Origin: Stenopsyche tienmushanensis
Lineage: Eukaryota; Arthropoda; Insecta; Trichoptera; Stenopsychidae
Direction of reading: 5' to 3'
NCBI GenBank assembly: GCA_008973525.1
Contig: WACJ01000523.1
Coordinates: 1,364,001-1,428,000, forward strand
Length of the DNA stretch: 64,000 bases
Position 1 is the stretch's first letter. Every line of letters begins with the position of its first letter. Under the pieces are notes generated by a model. That model was not told the DNA's origin. It did no database searches and saw only the letters and a program-made list of their open reading frames with translations. The translations under genes and the position numbers were made by a program. Below, one piece after another: positions 36,801 to 46,782 of the stretch.

Positions 36801-38559
36801 ACTTATTTTTAATTTTTTTGTACAAGTTCGTCCGAAATTACTGATGGTCTCTTAATCTTTTCCTTGTCGGCCTTCTTTGAACAACCTAAACCACATGTTA
36901 TCGACTCATCACATCACTGCCAGGAACTTCCAATGGATATTCGCGGCGGTATTGTTCTACAAAGTCAAAAAACGGATGACCGCGCGAATCTCGCACGGAT
37001 GGGAGGTGACGGGAGCGCGCGACGACCTCTCCAACGGAAGAATTTATTGTGACTGAACAAAATGGCCGACAAACACGCGGTATCAAACAAACTGACTGTT
37101 GAGATCCCCCTACACGTCAGGAACGTCAACAGTAAAAACTTTCCGGCTTAGAAGTACAAAACGATTTTAAATGCATTTCCACTTCAGCTGCGTTTTTGAA
37201 TCGTTTTTCTCTAAGGTTATGTTTTAAGGATCTGAAAAGATGGAAATCCTTCGAAGCTAGGTCCGGTGAATAAAAAAGATGCAGTAACACTTCCCAGTTT
37301 AATTCCCGTATTTTATCCAGTGTTTTTGCTTTAGGAAGGCGCGCATTATCATGATCGGATTGGCTGTAAAAAAGGTTATTTTTTGGAGTTGAAATTGGGG
37401 CTTGTTTTTGAGAAATCCATTATTTTTTTTCATATAAACATAAGGTCTCAAAATATACGAATACTTTTGGGTCCGCCTAATACAAATACAATACTAATAA
37501 TACTGATTATTGAAATAAAATTATAATTCATTATTTTTAGTGTATCAATGATGAGCTCAGAAAAACTACCTTCTTGTTCAATGAAGATCTTCAAAGGTGA
37601 TCCAATCAAGAAACAGGTACAATTTTATATTTAAACTTATGCAATCCCATTTTGATTTACCTGAAACTAAAACAAGCACTATAATAAATTTTCAGATCGC
37701 AACCAACGTAAAGATTGGGGATCCCCTCACTCTGACAATTTCCTTGGATAAAGAATTGGGCAAATACGGAATGGAAGTTACGGATTGCACCGTGAAAGAC
37801 GGGTTGGGTTGGGCGCAACAAGATCTCATCGACGATGACGGGTACGCTACAAAATTGCCAGTAAATTACAAACATTTATATTTTCACTGTACGAACATCA
37901 TATTTGCAGATGCCCATTGGACAACGAAATAATGGGAATGTTTCAATATGCCAAAAACGGCACCATGGCTTCCGTTACATTCCAGGCTCATAAATTCCCC
38001 TACACTTCAAGCGTTTATTATCAATGCAGTATCAAACTATGCAGCGAGCACAACAGAGACGAATGCGTATGTTGATTTTGTTTTTTGATTCGGTATAAAT
38101 TCTTACAGCGTATTGATGAAATATAAATTTGTTTTTCAGCAATTGGGCTGTACAAATGAAAAATCAAGAAAGAAACGACAGATTGACGAAGGAACCCCGG
38201 CGACCATTCAAACGTATTCCGGTCTCACCGTCAACGAAGCAACAGATTTGCCTTCCGATAATGATTTTGTGACGCAAGAAAAGGCACGTTTGCATTAATA
38301 AATCCATAGCATTGAATTTACACCGTGATCTATATTAATTGTGATTGTTTTATTGCAGAATCCCGAAGATGCCATATGCATCTCGCAAAGAAACTTTGCA
38401 ATCGCGATTTGCGTCGCCGGTCTCATTCTCATGCTAGCCGCAGTAACTGCAATCTTGGTCATCCTGGCCAGGAGAAGAGGTCCCAAGTCGATAAGCAACA
38501 CGGGAAGCTCAATATACAGCGGGCCCTATACCAACACGGGATACTCGCACACTAGCTAA
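27878..38559 (+). CDS. Zona pellucida-domain transmembrane protein
   Basis: Nine plus-strand exons (27878-27998, 31066-31207, 32020-32158, 34896-35080, 37541-37616, 37696-37841, 37910-38066, 38140-38283, 38359-38559) give 436 residues. An N-terminal signal peptide (about 14-35) is followed by a ZP-N half with four cysteines (TVQC, TGC, RAC, ISC). The ZP-C half has CSMKIF, TDCTVKDGLGW, GCPLD and VYYQCSIKLC. A furin-type RKKR site is at 332-335 and a single membrane helix at about 383-407, followed by RRR and a short tail. This is the layout of insect apical extracellular matrix ZP proteins, which polymerise after cleavage and shape cuticle. The exact orthologue among the insect ZP proteins is not certain. 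Introns 1-4 are 0.8-3 kb and carry transposon relics. The exon 8 donor is unusual (GC). A second in-frame ATG at 27902 could be the start. A poly(A) signal is at 38588-38593. Confidence 0.9.
28374..28787 (-). repeat. TTAA-flanked MITE in ZP intron 1
   Basis: This copy is inverted relative to 51102. It starts (minus strand) at the TTAA at 28784-28787 with TTAACCCTTTAAATAGGTAA and runs through GTGTGCTATCGACAGTGTTT to a decayed end near 28374. Confidence 0.6.
28884..28912. repeat. Fragment of the CCCAAAAGTCATGAAAT repeat
   Basis: The sequence GCATCCCAAAAGTCATGAAA equals the terminal inverted repeat of the MITE at 62039-62208, apart from one base. Only one end is present. Confidence 0.45.
29060..29808 (+). 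mobile_element. Internally deleted piggyBac-like element
   Basis: TTAA sites at 29060-29063 and 29805-29808 border inverted ends: TTAACCGGTTAAGTGAGCGG on the left, and TTAACCTGTTGAGCGGGG as the reverse of the right end. The inside keeps a short plus-strand remnant reading TPKTSRLVERHF, then QRTNERELKPGNDEF and KKGKESTY. This resembles the region before the C-terminal zinc finger of piggyBac transposases. Copies of the palindrome GGACGTATATATACGTCC lie near each end. The catalytic part is gone, so the element cannot move by itself. Confidence 0.6.
29809..31065. other. Rest of ZP intron 1
   Basis: AT-rich intron DNA with no recognised gene. Two overlapping short frames at 30622-30850 have no motif. 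Confidence 0.35.
32159..33855. other. ZP intron 3, left part
   Basis: Intronic DNA. A 128-codon minus-strand ORF (32495-32881) and others near 33173 and 33509 have no recognised motif and are treated as chance. Confidence 0.35.
33860..34261 (-). repeat. Solo-LTR-like repeat, copy 2
   Basis: The minus strand starts TGTAACATGGGTGATTTACC at 34261 and is homologous to the plus-strand repeat at 17084. It contains paired AGATTAACAGCG blocks and, further in, an AATAAATAATTATTTACAG stretch that could be an LTR poly(A) region. The exact right boundary (about 33860) is a guess. Confidence 0.4.
34301..34489 (+). pseudogene. Mariner transposase C-terminal relic
   Basis: The frame reads APSDYHQFRFMEHFIRDQNF, then SSIEEMKSALSDYIQFIP. 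This is the region from the third catalytic aspartate (APSD) to the C-terminus of a mariner transposase. Everything upstream is missing. Confidence 0.65.
35640..36850 (-). pseudogene. Mariner relic split by an insertion (ZP intron 4)
   Basis: The left part (35650-35890, minus strand) encodes LLHDNAKPPRQ then HPPDLAPSDYHLFTKVKEFL and GGKRLSN, the end of the catalytic domain. The right part (36490-36840) encodes pieces of the N-terminal and middle regions such as NLYKKIKNKCEMTTLTIF and KLGYGEFC-PWVLRMLT. Between them lies repeat C. It appears to be the same subfamily as the copy at 55370-56110. Confidence 0.6.
35890..36290 (-). repeat. Dispersed repeat C inside a mariner relic
   Basis: It is homologous to 25990-26330 in reverse. 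A 90-codon minus-strand ORF (35912-36181) inside it has no recognised domain. A run of 12 G residues lies just left of it (35863-35874). Confidence 0.5.
37110..37400 (-). pseudogene. Mariner relic of a second subfamily
   Basis: Read in shifted frames, the minus strand gives DNARLPKAKTLDKIREINWE, FYSPDLASKDFHLFRSLKHN and FKNAAEVEMHLKSF. This is the D34D part of a mariner transposase with frameshifts. It resembles the fragment at 16800. Confidence 0.55.
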
Positions 38560-38599
38560 AACAAATTCAGATAATCAATTCTTATCTAATAAAATCCTA

Positions 38600-39470
38600 T
38601 TTCAAGTAATCGCATGAAGCGAAAGCCAGATAATGCATTACCAAAATAATTCATCTACAATTACTCGTACTCGATTATGGATGTCTTATCATCGAATTAA
38701 TATAATTTGCGAGCCTAAATCCCGTACGAGTAATTGAACATTGGAAAGGGAGATCCGCTGTCTTGTTCTCTTTTTTTAATGAATTAGTTTGTATTTATTT
38801 ATATTAACTATGAATATAATTTTTTGGAAGCGATATGAAATTAATCGATGCGCAAGTATTCAACGAAATGAAATGAGAGACGTATGAACGTTAGGTATTA
38901 AAAAGCATTTTCTCGCACGCTATGCATCGAAGATTTGACTGATGTACTGAATTTAGCGCCATTTAACGGTGGAGCCATAATATATTTAGATGAAACCTAT
39001 TTATAAATCAAAGTTGATACATTTCTGTGATCTTTGATAATTGCACTTCATCCGGAGAACGTCAAACTGCCATTTATATATTGTTATAATGATCGTTATG
39101 ATATAAATTTTTCATTCTAAACGAGTCGTAAAACTGCTTTTATAGACTATGAAAATCAATTGTTAAAAGCGTATAGGGAATATCTTCGTTTCTAGTCCGC
39201 TTCGTCCGGATTAATTACTCGTCTTCTGTGGTCGGTCGGGAAATATGAACATTTTCATAATCGTATAAATTAAGATAATAACATTTGCCTTATATTATAT
39301 AAACCATAGGTGTGTGTTTCATAATTTATTTCATTGATTCCGTATCCAGCAATTGTCCGGTCCGCGTGAACTTTGTCGAAATGAAACATTAGCGATTCAC
39401 TGATCAATGAAATTCTGGAACAACACCATCAAAATGTTTATATAATTTTTTTTTTTATAACAAATAAATA
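38600..39470. other. Intergenic, no gene seen
   Basis: AT-rich DNA downstream of the ZP gene poly(A) signal. No coding or repeat signal was recognised. Confidence 0.4.
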
Positions 39471-39479
39471 TAAAATTAT

Positions 39480-39672
39480 ATTTGCGCTCTTTTATTGACC
39501 TTTGCCTGAAACTATGCGTTCCAAATCCATACCTACATCGTTGTACGTTTGTAGTGACGTCCTTTACTCCAACATAACCCTCAATCTTCATCTGGATTAT
39601 TAACTGTAAAAGTGCATAGTTGCCAAGACGAACATTGCAGTGGTCACCCATATGAGGTGACCACACCAGCAT
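39480..39672 (-). pseudogene. Non-LTR retrotransposon C-terminal fragment
   Basis: The minus strand reads RLGNYALLQLIIQMKIEGYV. This resembles the LLQLIMQGKIEGRRGxGRRK segment at the end of insect endonuclease/reverse transcriptase proteins. It is short and followed by unrelated AT-rich sequence. Confidence 0.45.
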
Positions 39673-40390
39673 CGTAAAGATGTTTTAATAGAGTATTTAG
39701 CATAGTAATAAAACTAAGTTTTAGCGACGATTCATAACGTGATTCCATCACTTCACACCTGAGACAAAGGAATAGTCAAAACAATGAATTCAAAGAGGAT
39801 AATTGGCTCCCAAGAAGGCAGACAGTTCCATCTGCAGGCAAGGTTATGGATGTAGGGAGACTGTGGAGCTAATGGGGTGCAAGTCCTGGCCAGGAAATAA
39901 CCCTGCAAAATGCACGCCCTCTCAAATGGCTCCGATACAATTTTTAAAGAGAACGCACCCTGTATGTAAACTTAATGCAATGAGCTCAATAGTTCTCACT
40001 ATAAACAGGGTATCGAAACTGATTTTTTTCATATAAATACTTCCACCAATAAATAATCAATACCAGATATAATTAACCCATGCTGGTTTCTCTATAAGAA
40101 ATATAAACTGAATTAGGATATAAAAAGGTAAAAGGATAGGGAGTAATGCAATAAATGTAAAACAGGCTTTGATTTTTTTGTTTATTTAAAACAAAAAAAT
40201 ATTAACTGATAATTAAATAACATTGGAAATCAATGATCGATGTTCGTTCATCATTAGCTCTCGTGTAAAATAAAATCTACTTTTACATTATTCTAATAGA
40301 ATCAGCATCTGAAATGTTAAAATCCGTTACTCATATTATAAATCAACGAATCAACAGAAACAAGTGTCAAGAATCACCGCTCACCATGCA
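39673..40390. other. Intergenic and COX7C 3' UTR
   Basis: The part near 40390 must include the COX7C 3' UTR; a minus-strand AATAAA lies at 40181-40186. The plus-strand ORF 39803-40036 shows no recognised motif. Confidence 0.4.
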
Positions 40391-40394
40391 AAAA

Positions 40395-40836
40395 TTACTG
40401 TTTAAGCAATTGATGACGGACAGCGAGGTATGGAACAGACAGACCGGATCCGAAGAACAGAGCGAAATAGAGGGTCAGCTTCAGGCGGTTTTCGATTCCG
40501 AAAGGAAGATTCTGCAAAGAGGAATGATAAAATTTCAATAATAAAATATTTGACAAGTGTGGCCGATTTGATCGATCGATTTTTAGTCTTTGCAATTGCA
40601 TTTTGTTAAAATATCAATGTTTATTACTTCTGGAGCGTAATATTGAATATATTGATGGACAAAATGAAAAATTCGAAAGATAAGAAATCCTGAAGGAATA
40701 TGAGAATAGGCACGGTAGGTTATATAATATTACGTACTTCGCCGGGGACTCCGCCATGGCCGTGCGAGCGAGCCACGGGCTGTTTGAAGAGAGATCGCCC
40801 GGCGGCTACTGTCTGACGACGCAATGCTCCGAACAT
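40395..40836 (-). CDS. COX7C: Cytochrome c oxidase subunit 7C precursor
   Basis: Two minus-strand exons, 40738-40836 and 40395-40511, join in phase 0 to 71 residues, near the 63-66 of other animals. The N-terminus MFGALRRQTVAAGRSLFKQP is basic and lacks acidic residues, as expected of a mitochondrial targeting peptide. The mature part begins SHGHGGVPGE and continues NLPFGIENRLKLTL, then one membrane helix YFALFFGSGLSVPYLAV and the conserved end RHQLLKQ. COX7C is a nuclear-encoded single-span subunit of complex IV in the inner mitochondrial membrane. Its start is 632 bases from the CDV3 start on the other strand, so the two probably share a promoter region. Confidence 0.95.
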
Positions 40837-41468
40837 GTTTTCTGATTCGATTTGCTTCCTCGGGTTCGACAATTGACGGCTTCGACTAGACTTCTGCTCG
40901 ATGGCGTGCAGTGCTGCCTTGTTAAAAAAATATAATTGGGTTTACATTGCTCCACATAAAACGTTAAATAAAATAGAAAATTCTGTCATAAATAATATTA
41001 ATTTAATAATAATATTGATTATAATAAAAAAGACATAATTAGTATTTATTAAATTTATATTTTAATTTAAAAAAAATTTATTAACGCAAACAAAAAATAT
41101 ATTTTCGGTCATCCAAATTTTGATTTATTAATAACGTCATAAAAATCTCAATATATTTATAAATTTATTTTGTTTCGTTCCCAAATTGAAGACTATTATT
41201 TTAAAGTGAATTTAATTTATATCGAAATTTATTTAAAAAAAAGACTAGATATAAAATAATGTCTAATTAAATTTTATCAATAAATTTATTAAGGAATTAT
41301 TTTATAATGTGCGTAAATTGATTTTATTTAAAATTTAAGCGACGCAAGGAGTCGACGACGGAGGAGGATTTGTATTTAGGGTTGGCAAGAATGGAGCCAC
41401 ATGCGGCGGGGCAGTGGGAGGCGATTGTCGAGTCGGCCGGTCTTCGTCAGTTAGGGCCGTTGGTTGAG
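40837..41468. promoter_or_regulatory. Shared COX7C/CDV3 upstream region
   Basis: A 632-base divergent intergenic region. The middle (about 40920-41330) is very AT-rich; both flanks near the starts are CpG-rich. No individual factor sites can be supported. Confidence 0.4.
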
Positions 41469-44400
41469 ATGGCAGACCTAGACGACTTCTTCGCGAAAAA
41501 GGATCGCAAACGCAACAAGCAGGCCAAGAAGTATTCGACGCCGGACGAGTTGGCGAAGCGCCTCGAGGAGCCTCGCCGTCAAGAGCCCCGCGCCCGCCCC
41601 GACGACGACGCCCCGCAGCCTGCGCAGACGCATCAGGTATCCTTCCTCGCCGCGGTCTCGATCGGCGTCCACGCGCGACTCTCGCCCTCCGACGATTTTG
41701 TGCGCCAAGCCGCGTCTCGAAATATGGGAACGTCGCATCATCCGACCGAATTTGACATACGTTGCTCGCGCGCCGCTGGACGTCGTCGCTTTTAGAGCTG
41801 ATCGTGAATACGCTGACACATAACCTTACAAAATTCACCCTTTCGCATCGAACATATATTTTCACGCCTGATTTGTAACAAATACCATTTCCAAATGTGT
41901 GTGCAATAGTAATTAGCTAAATAATTATGCTGTACATTATATTTTCAATGATCATCCATGGGAACAATGTCGGCTATTAGTTCGTTCTGAAATTAAATTC
42001 AATCATTTTTAAACTGGACTACACATCAGTCTATGTGTTTCGGTAATGCACATCGATGCTCAGATACAGTGGAGAATAAGCATATCAATAAATATAAAAT
42101 GATCACAATATTTACATCAATCCAGACAAATGATGGATATGCGTATCGGCATTTCTACTGAAGGATTTCCATACGAGTATAATCACAAATTACTCGATTA
42201 TTTTGTCTATTGCTACAGTTCTTATAAATTCCACATTTATAAAGATACTAATATAACAATAGTATTTTTTTTATAACGTCGAGTATTCATTTAAATCTAT
42301 GTATGTTAGTTACAACGGTGAGGTTATTATGCTTTAAGAAATTCCCACAAATTTATCATTTGTGTCGATGGAGCAGAGTCCGAATAACACTTGTCGAGCC
42401 ATTGCTTTGCTTCAACGGCATTTTTTCTCCATTAAAAAGCGACGCTTTATCAGATTTTGCCATTGTTTCGAAAATTCCAAAAGTAGCGTCACTAAAACCG
42501 CTGTAACATGCGAACTGAATGTCAGATTGATATGAAATTTTAACGCGTATCATTTGAAGATTGGTGCTTCCCAAAAATCAAACATATTTTTCAATAATGG
42601 TTCCGAATATACGTCATCCTACGAACTTATTGAGCTGCCAGAAAGCTCTAGAATGCATGACTCACCGTTTTACTTGTTTTCAATTTTGTGTGCCTCAATT
42701 CTAAATTTAAAATTTGTTAGCAGTTTGCAATGAATGCAAGGGTGCAGCGCGTTCTAAATGACCGTATTCGATTTGTGAGAGTGTTAGCTTTAAAATGTAC
42801 CCTTTAAAAGTCGTCTTCTAGCTGTCTGAGAGTCAGAGCGTGTGCGTTTCCGTAGATCTCTTTTTGAGGCAATGTGTTGTTCTAACCTTTGCTTTAAACA
42901 TGGGAAGTCCGCCACCGAAAATTTTCTATTAATTCAGCAGGTCTTTGGGAGTGATTGCTTGTCCGTATCACAAATTTTCCGATGATTCAACTTGTTTAAG
43001 GAGATCACCGATGAACCCTGCAATAGACATCCATCAACCTCCTGAATAGACAAAAATATGACATATATGCGTGATTATTTATACTCTGGCTGACGATTGA
43101 GCCGTCAATGGATAGCAGAGTGTCAAACGATGTATGTCTTTGCTTCGGTTAAAATGCAATGAGTTTTCACTAGCATTGAAGGCTTAAGGCGCGTTGTAAT
43201 GCTAACCCTCGCCTCAATCTGACACAGATTGTTGCTACTTGCTCTTATAAAAATATGCATTAGTAGTTGTAGAACAACAAAGCCAGATGTATTTTGTAAA
43301 TCCTTGTTCATTCAAGTTTTTAATTTTCACAATGGCTCCATTTGAGTCTTGTTTGCGAATCGTCTTCCTACGAGCATAGATCATCATTCTCAAATTAACC
43401 GAATGACATAAAAGTGTATATTTATCTCTCTGAAATTCCAACACAGTCTGAAAACAAACAAATATGACTTGCGTTAATCTATAATCTAATTATCATAATT
43501 GATCACATAATTTATTGCTTGTTCTGAGATTTTTGTTGACAACAACTACATTGACATGAGGATACTTGTTGTATGTAACACTACATGGCAAGAATGATGG
43601 ATGAACGAGAAGGATGGAAGACATTTATACAAGTTTTTTAGCTCCATTAACTGCCACTGACTCATCAGCGCGTACAAATGCGACACGCCGGTGAGTCGTT
43701 GGCATTTAAAAGATTAAATATCATTTGTCGCGTCGCTGGGTAGTTTCATGTTATTGGAGTTCCTCACGGGACATGGACGATTCAAGGCATCTTTGTCGGT
43801 TTGACTTAGGAAGTCTTTCGGAGTGTCCTTGCACAGATACGGACATGACGGCGGATCACGTACTATGGTCATGTCCGGGCATGGAGGCCGATCGGGAAGT
43901 TCTCCCGCAATGTGTCAGAGGTTCTGCTTCAGGACCTATTGGACACGCAGATCTAGTGGCTGGTACTTGCGCATTCAAACAATTTGGCACAAAATGTGCG
44001 GATAGAGAATTCTACGGCAAATAACTTCGTAGTGTACTCGCTCCATTTTTGTTAAATGTAGACTCATCAGGATAATTAATTGGCATCTGGATATAATAAT
44101 AGATTAGTCATTCCGGCGTAAAACAGCTCCAGCCAAAACTAGTAGTGAATCATTTGCTTACTTTTTGTTTATTTTCCTTCCCGTTCCTTCCGTCCTTTGT
44201 GGACGTCGATGTCATCCACAAAGGCAAGATACATTATATCTTTGTTCCATGGATGTGCGTGTCCCGATCTGCCAGCCTCCGTCATAATTGCTTCCAACGC
44301 AATATTAAAGAGAATCAGGGAGAGAGCGTCGAGGGCTCGACAGCCTCAATAGCTTACCCAGGATTCCCATCTCCAACATGATAAGTTTTCTCCGATTGAT

Positions 44401-46782
44401 GCTGTCGTATGCCTTGCAAAAGTCTACAAATATGTGGTGGAGATCGACACTGTATTCCCATATTTTTTTGTGAGAATAGTTTGACCGTAAAACCATAGTA
44501 GACCTGCCGGGTTTGAAACCACACTGGTATTCTCCGAAAAGTTCCTCCATGATGGGCGATAGCCGTCCGATGAGAGTTCTTGTAAACAATTTATATGCTA
44601 TATTTAAAAGGGATATGCCCCTGTAGTTGGAGCACAATAGCATAGTCCTCCACTCAGAGGGCATGACCTCGCTCTGACGTATTGCCAGAACGAGGTCATT
44701 ATAACCTCATGAGCAGAGGGCATCCTCCCCATTTTGAGAACTCTTCCAGGTCCACTGACTTACCACAACATAAATTTCTTATCTTCGTGTTTGCAAATAA
44801 TTTTTTTAAAGCCCTATTTTCAATCCAACTATGCATTGAATGACCATCCAAACAATATACATGTATATATTTGGATCAATTTTATTTATTCTACAATATT
44901 TTCTCTTTTTTTTTTTGATATTCCATCAAAATTATATCTTTATATTGCACAAATATTTCACTTTTTCCTCGAGAAGTTCCAATGTCTGTTATTAAATTTT
45001 ATTGTGTTGATATATTAATTGTGAAGGTTTTTGTTCTATTGTTTGTTGATGTCAAAGATTAATGTATTTATTCGTTTTTATATTAACTCCTAATGTGTAA
45101 CGTTTATTGTTATTAGAATGCTACTTTTTATATAAAAAAAATAATAAGTATTACCAGCGCTGACCTTAAATGGCACGAGCTTATCTTAACAATTAGTCAT
45201 ACGGAAGATCATTCTGTGAAATGTGCATTTCGATAATATATAGCAGATAAAATATGATAGAATTAACATTGTCTTTCATCTTTTTATAAGCGTTTTATTT
45301 ACGTTGAAAATCAAGGTAAATTAACAGACAAAATACCTTTACGTGATCAACGGGGGAATATTAATTGCAGTGTTGCATTGCAATAAAATATATAGTGCTT
45401 GGTCCATTTCGCATGTATTCTTCATAATTTTCTTCTAATAAACTCATGTATTGTTTGTCATGTAAAATGTCAATTTTCATCATATTTTATGTTTAATATA
45501 TCCAACTCGCACTCACCGGAGTTGCAATGAATAAATATTCTTAAACATTTTTGGATAGTAATTTTCAAATGCCATTTTTACGCCTGCAACATAACCCTGT
45601 TATTTTACTCGCTGTATTTATTTTTAGGAAGAAGATGAATGGCGTGAAATTGAAGTTGCCAAAAAGGCCGATTATACCGGTCTTAAAATTCAGCACTTGA
45701 CTCCCGGTCAAGAAAACAATACAGGAATAGAAGGAAATACAGGAGGCGCATCTAATACATATGGAGATCAAAAATCTAAAGGTCCTTGGAATAAGGCAGC
45801 TGTGAGTATAGTTTTGTTGTTATTTTTTCTTCGCGTAACTCATTTTTATATAGAGCGTATGAATAAGCTCCTGCCGTTTTTACATGAAAATAAATCCTTT
45901 ATTATAAAAAAAGTCAAAGTCAGTCTTTGGGCATATTGTGGTCGCCTTTCTTTCAATGCTCAGTTCAAAAACATCAATTTCTATCAGTAGAGAGTTGGAG
46001 TGGCTTATAATACTAGCTGATTCCACCAAATACAGATCATGAGCTTGGAATCACGGATATTCCGCTTTGGCATCAATGCTACTGCTTGGCTGGGCTTAAC
46101 CCATGCTTGGGATTATTATAGTACATATATCCACATTTCATCACCTGTTGGAGCTATTTATATGCGAAAAGACACCTGCGAGAGAATTGCGTTCTCAATC
46201 TTGTGCTTCAGCTGCGGATTTCTTTTATGTGAATTAAAATGGCAGGAACTTATTCACACACCTGATATTGCCAAACTGTGTCGAGACGTAATCAAATATT
46301 TTTCCTGTACTATTATAGCCAGAGGTGGTAGAAACAAAAGTTGAAGAGAGAGAACCACCCCCTCCAATGGAGATAGTTTTACCTCCGCCTCCCTCATCTA
46401 AAGCTTACGTTGCACCAGCAGTAAGAAATAGACCTGCAGGATATGTAGATCTTCCTCAAGTACGCAGTAAATTTGGTGTAAGTATATATTTGTATTGCAT
46501 TATTATTTTTTAAATAAAATAATTTTATCTTCATTAAAATGTGCTTTATATCATTAGAAACCGCTGGCTCCGGATATCAACAATGAAGAATTTTTCCCCG
46601 TCTTGGGAGGCGAAGTTCGCAGAAATGCCAGCGGTGCAGGCGGCGGTGGCGGCGTAGGAGGTCACGGAAGCGGCGGCGGTACATGGTCCGAAGCTAGTCG
46701 AGGGCCGCCTGCGTCTGCTAGGGCTGCACCACGCGAAGTGGCAACCGGTAATCGCTACACTTCGCTGACGCACGACAGCTAG
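41469..46782 (+). CDS. CDV3: CDV3 homologue
   Basis: Exons 41469-41636, 45628-45801, 46319-46477 and 46558-46782 are all phase 0 and give 241 residues (human about 258). The start MADLDDFFAKKDRKRNKQAK is the CDV3 signature. Next come PDELAKRLEE, then EDEWREIE and DYTGLKIQHL, which match the conserved CDV3 core. A proline-rich EPPPPMEIVLPPPPSSKAYV block follows, then EEFFPVLGGE and a glycine-rich C-terminus. The protein is a conserved, mostly disordered cytoplasmic protein with no known biochemical activity. The frame is open upstream with ATGs at 41370 and 41391, which would add 33 or 26 residues, but family comparison supports 41469. Intron 1 (4 kb) holds several transposon relics. A poly(A) signal is at 46955-46960; a leader of it may be spliced after the stop (acceptor near 46870). 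Confidence 0.92.
41637..43685. other. CDV3 intron 1, left part
   Basis: Intron DNA. A block near 42484-42550 (GCGTCACTAAAACCGCTGTA) recurs in part at 52625 (CGTCACCAAAACCACTGTAA), so it is a dispersed repeat. Minus-strand frames at 43123-43444 have no recognised motif. Confidence 0.35.
43690..44030 (+). pseudogene. R1/TRAS-like C-terminal region, best-kept copy
   Basis: The frame from 43725 stays open for 99 codons and includes DLGSLSECPCTDTDMTADHV, LWSCPGMEADREVLPQCVRG and GPIGHADLVAG. The C-x-C...H...C spacing is the putative zinc-binding segment after the reverse transcriptase of R1-clade elements. The upstream reverse transcriptase is absent. Confidence 0.65.
44190..44735 (-). pseudogene. 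Non-LTR reverse transcriptase fragment
   Basis: The minus strand reads NYRGISLLNIAYKLFTRTLI, EELFGEYQCGFKPGRST, IFVDFCKAYDSINRRKL and, in another frame, LLFNIALEAIM then LAFVDDIDV. These are blocks 1-5 of a non-LTR reverse transcriptase. The catalytic motif reads FVDD in place of FADD. The N-terminal endonuclease and C-terminus are missing and there are frameshifts. It is a different element type from the R1-like copies. Confidence 0.7.
44736..45627. other. CDV3 intron 1, right part
   Basis: Very AT-rich with no recognised repeat or coding sequence. It ends with the acceptor at 45626-45627. Confidence 0.4.

Noticed and set aside
41335..41865. 176-codon minus-strand ORF, proline and arginine rich
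   Set aside because: It is the antisense shadow of the GC-rich CDV3 exon 1 and its surroundings.
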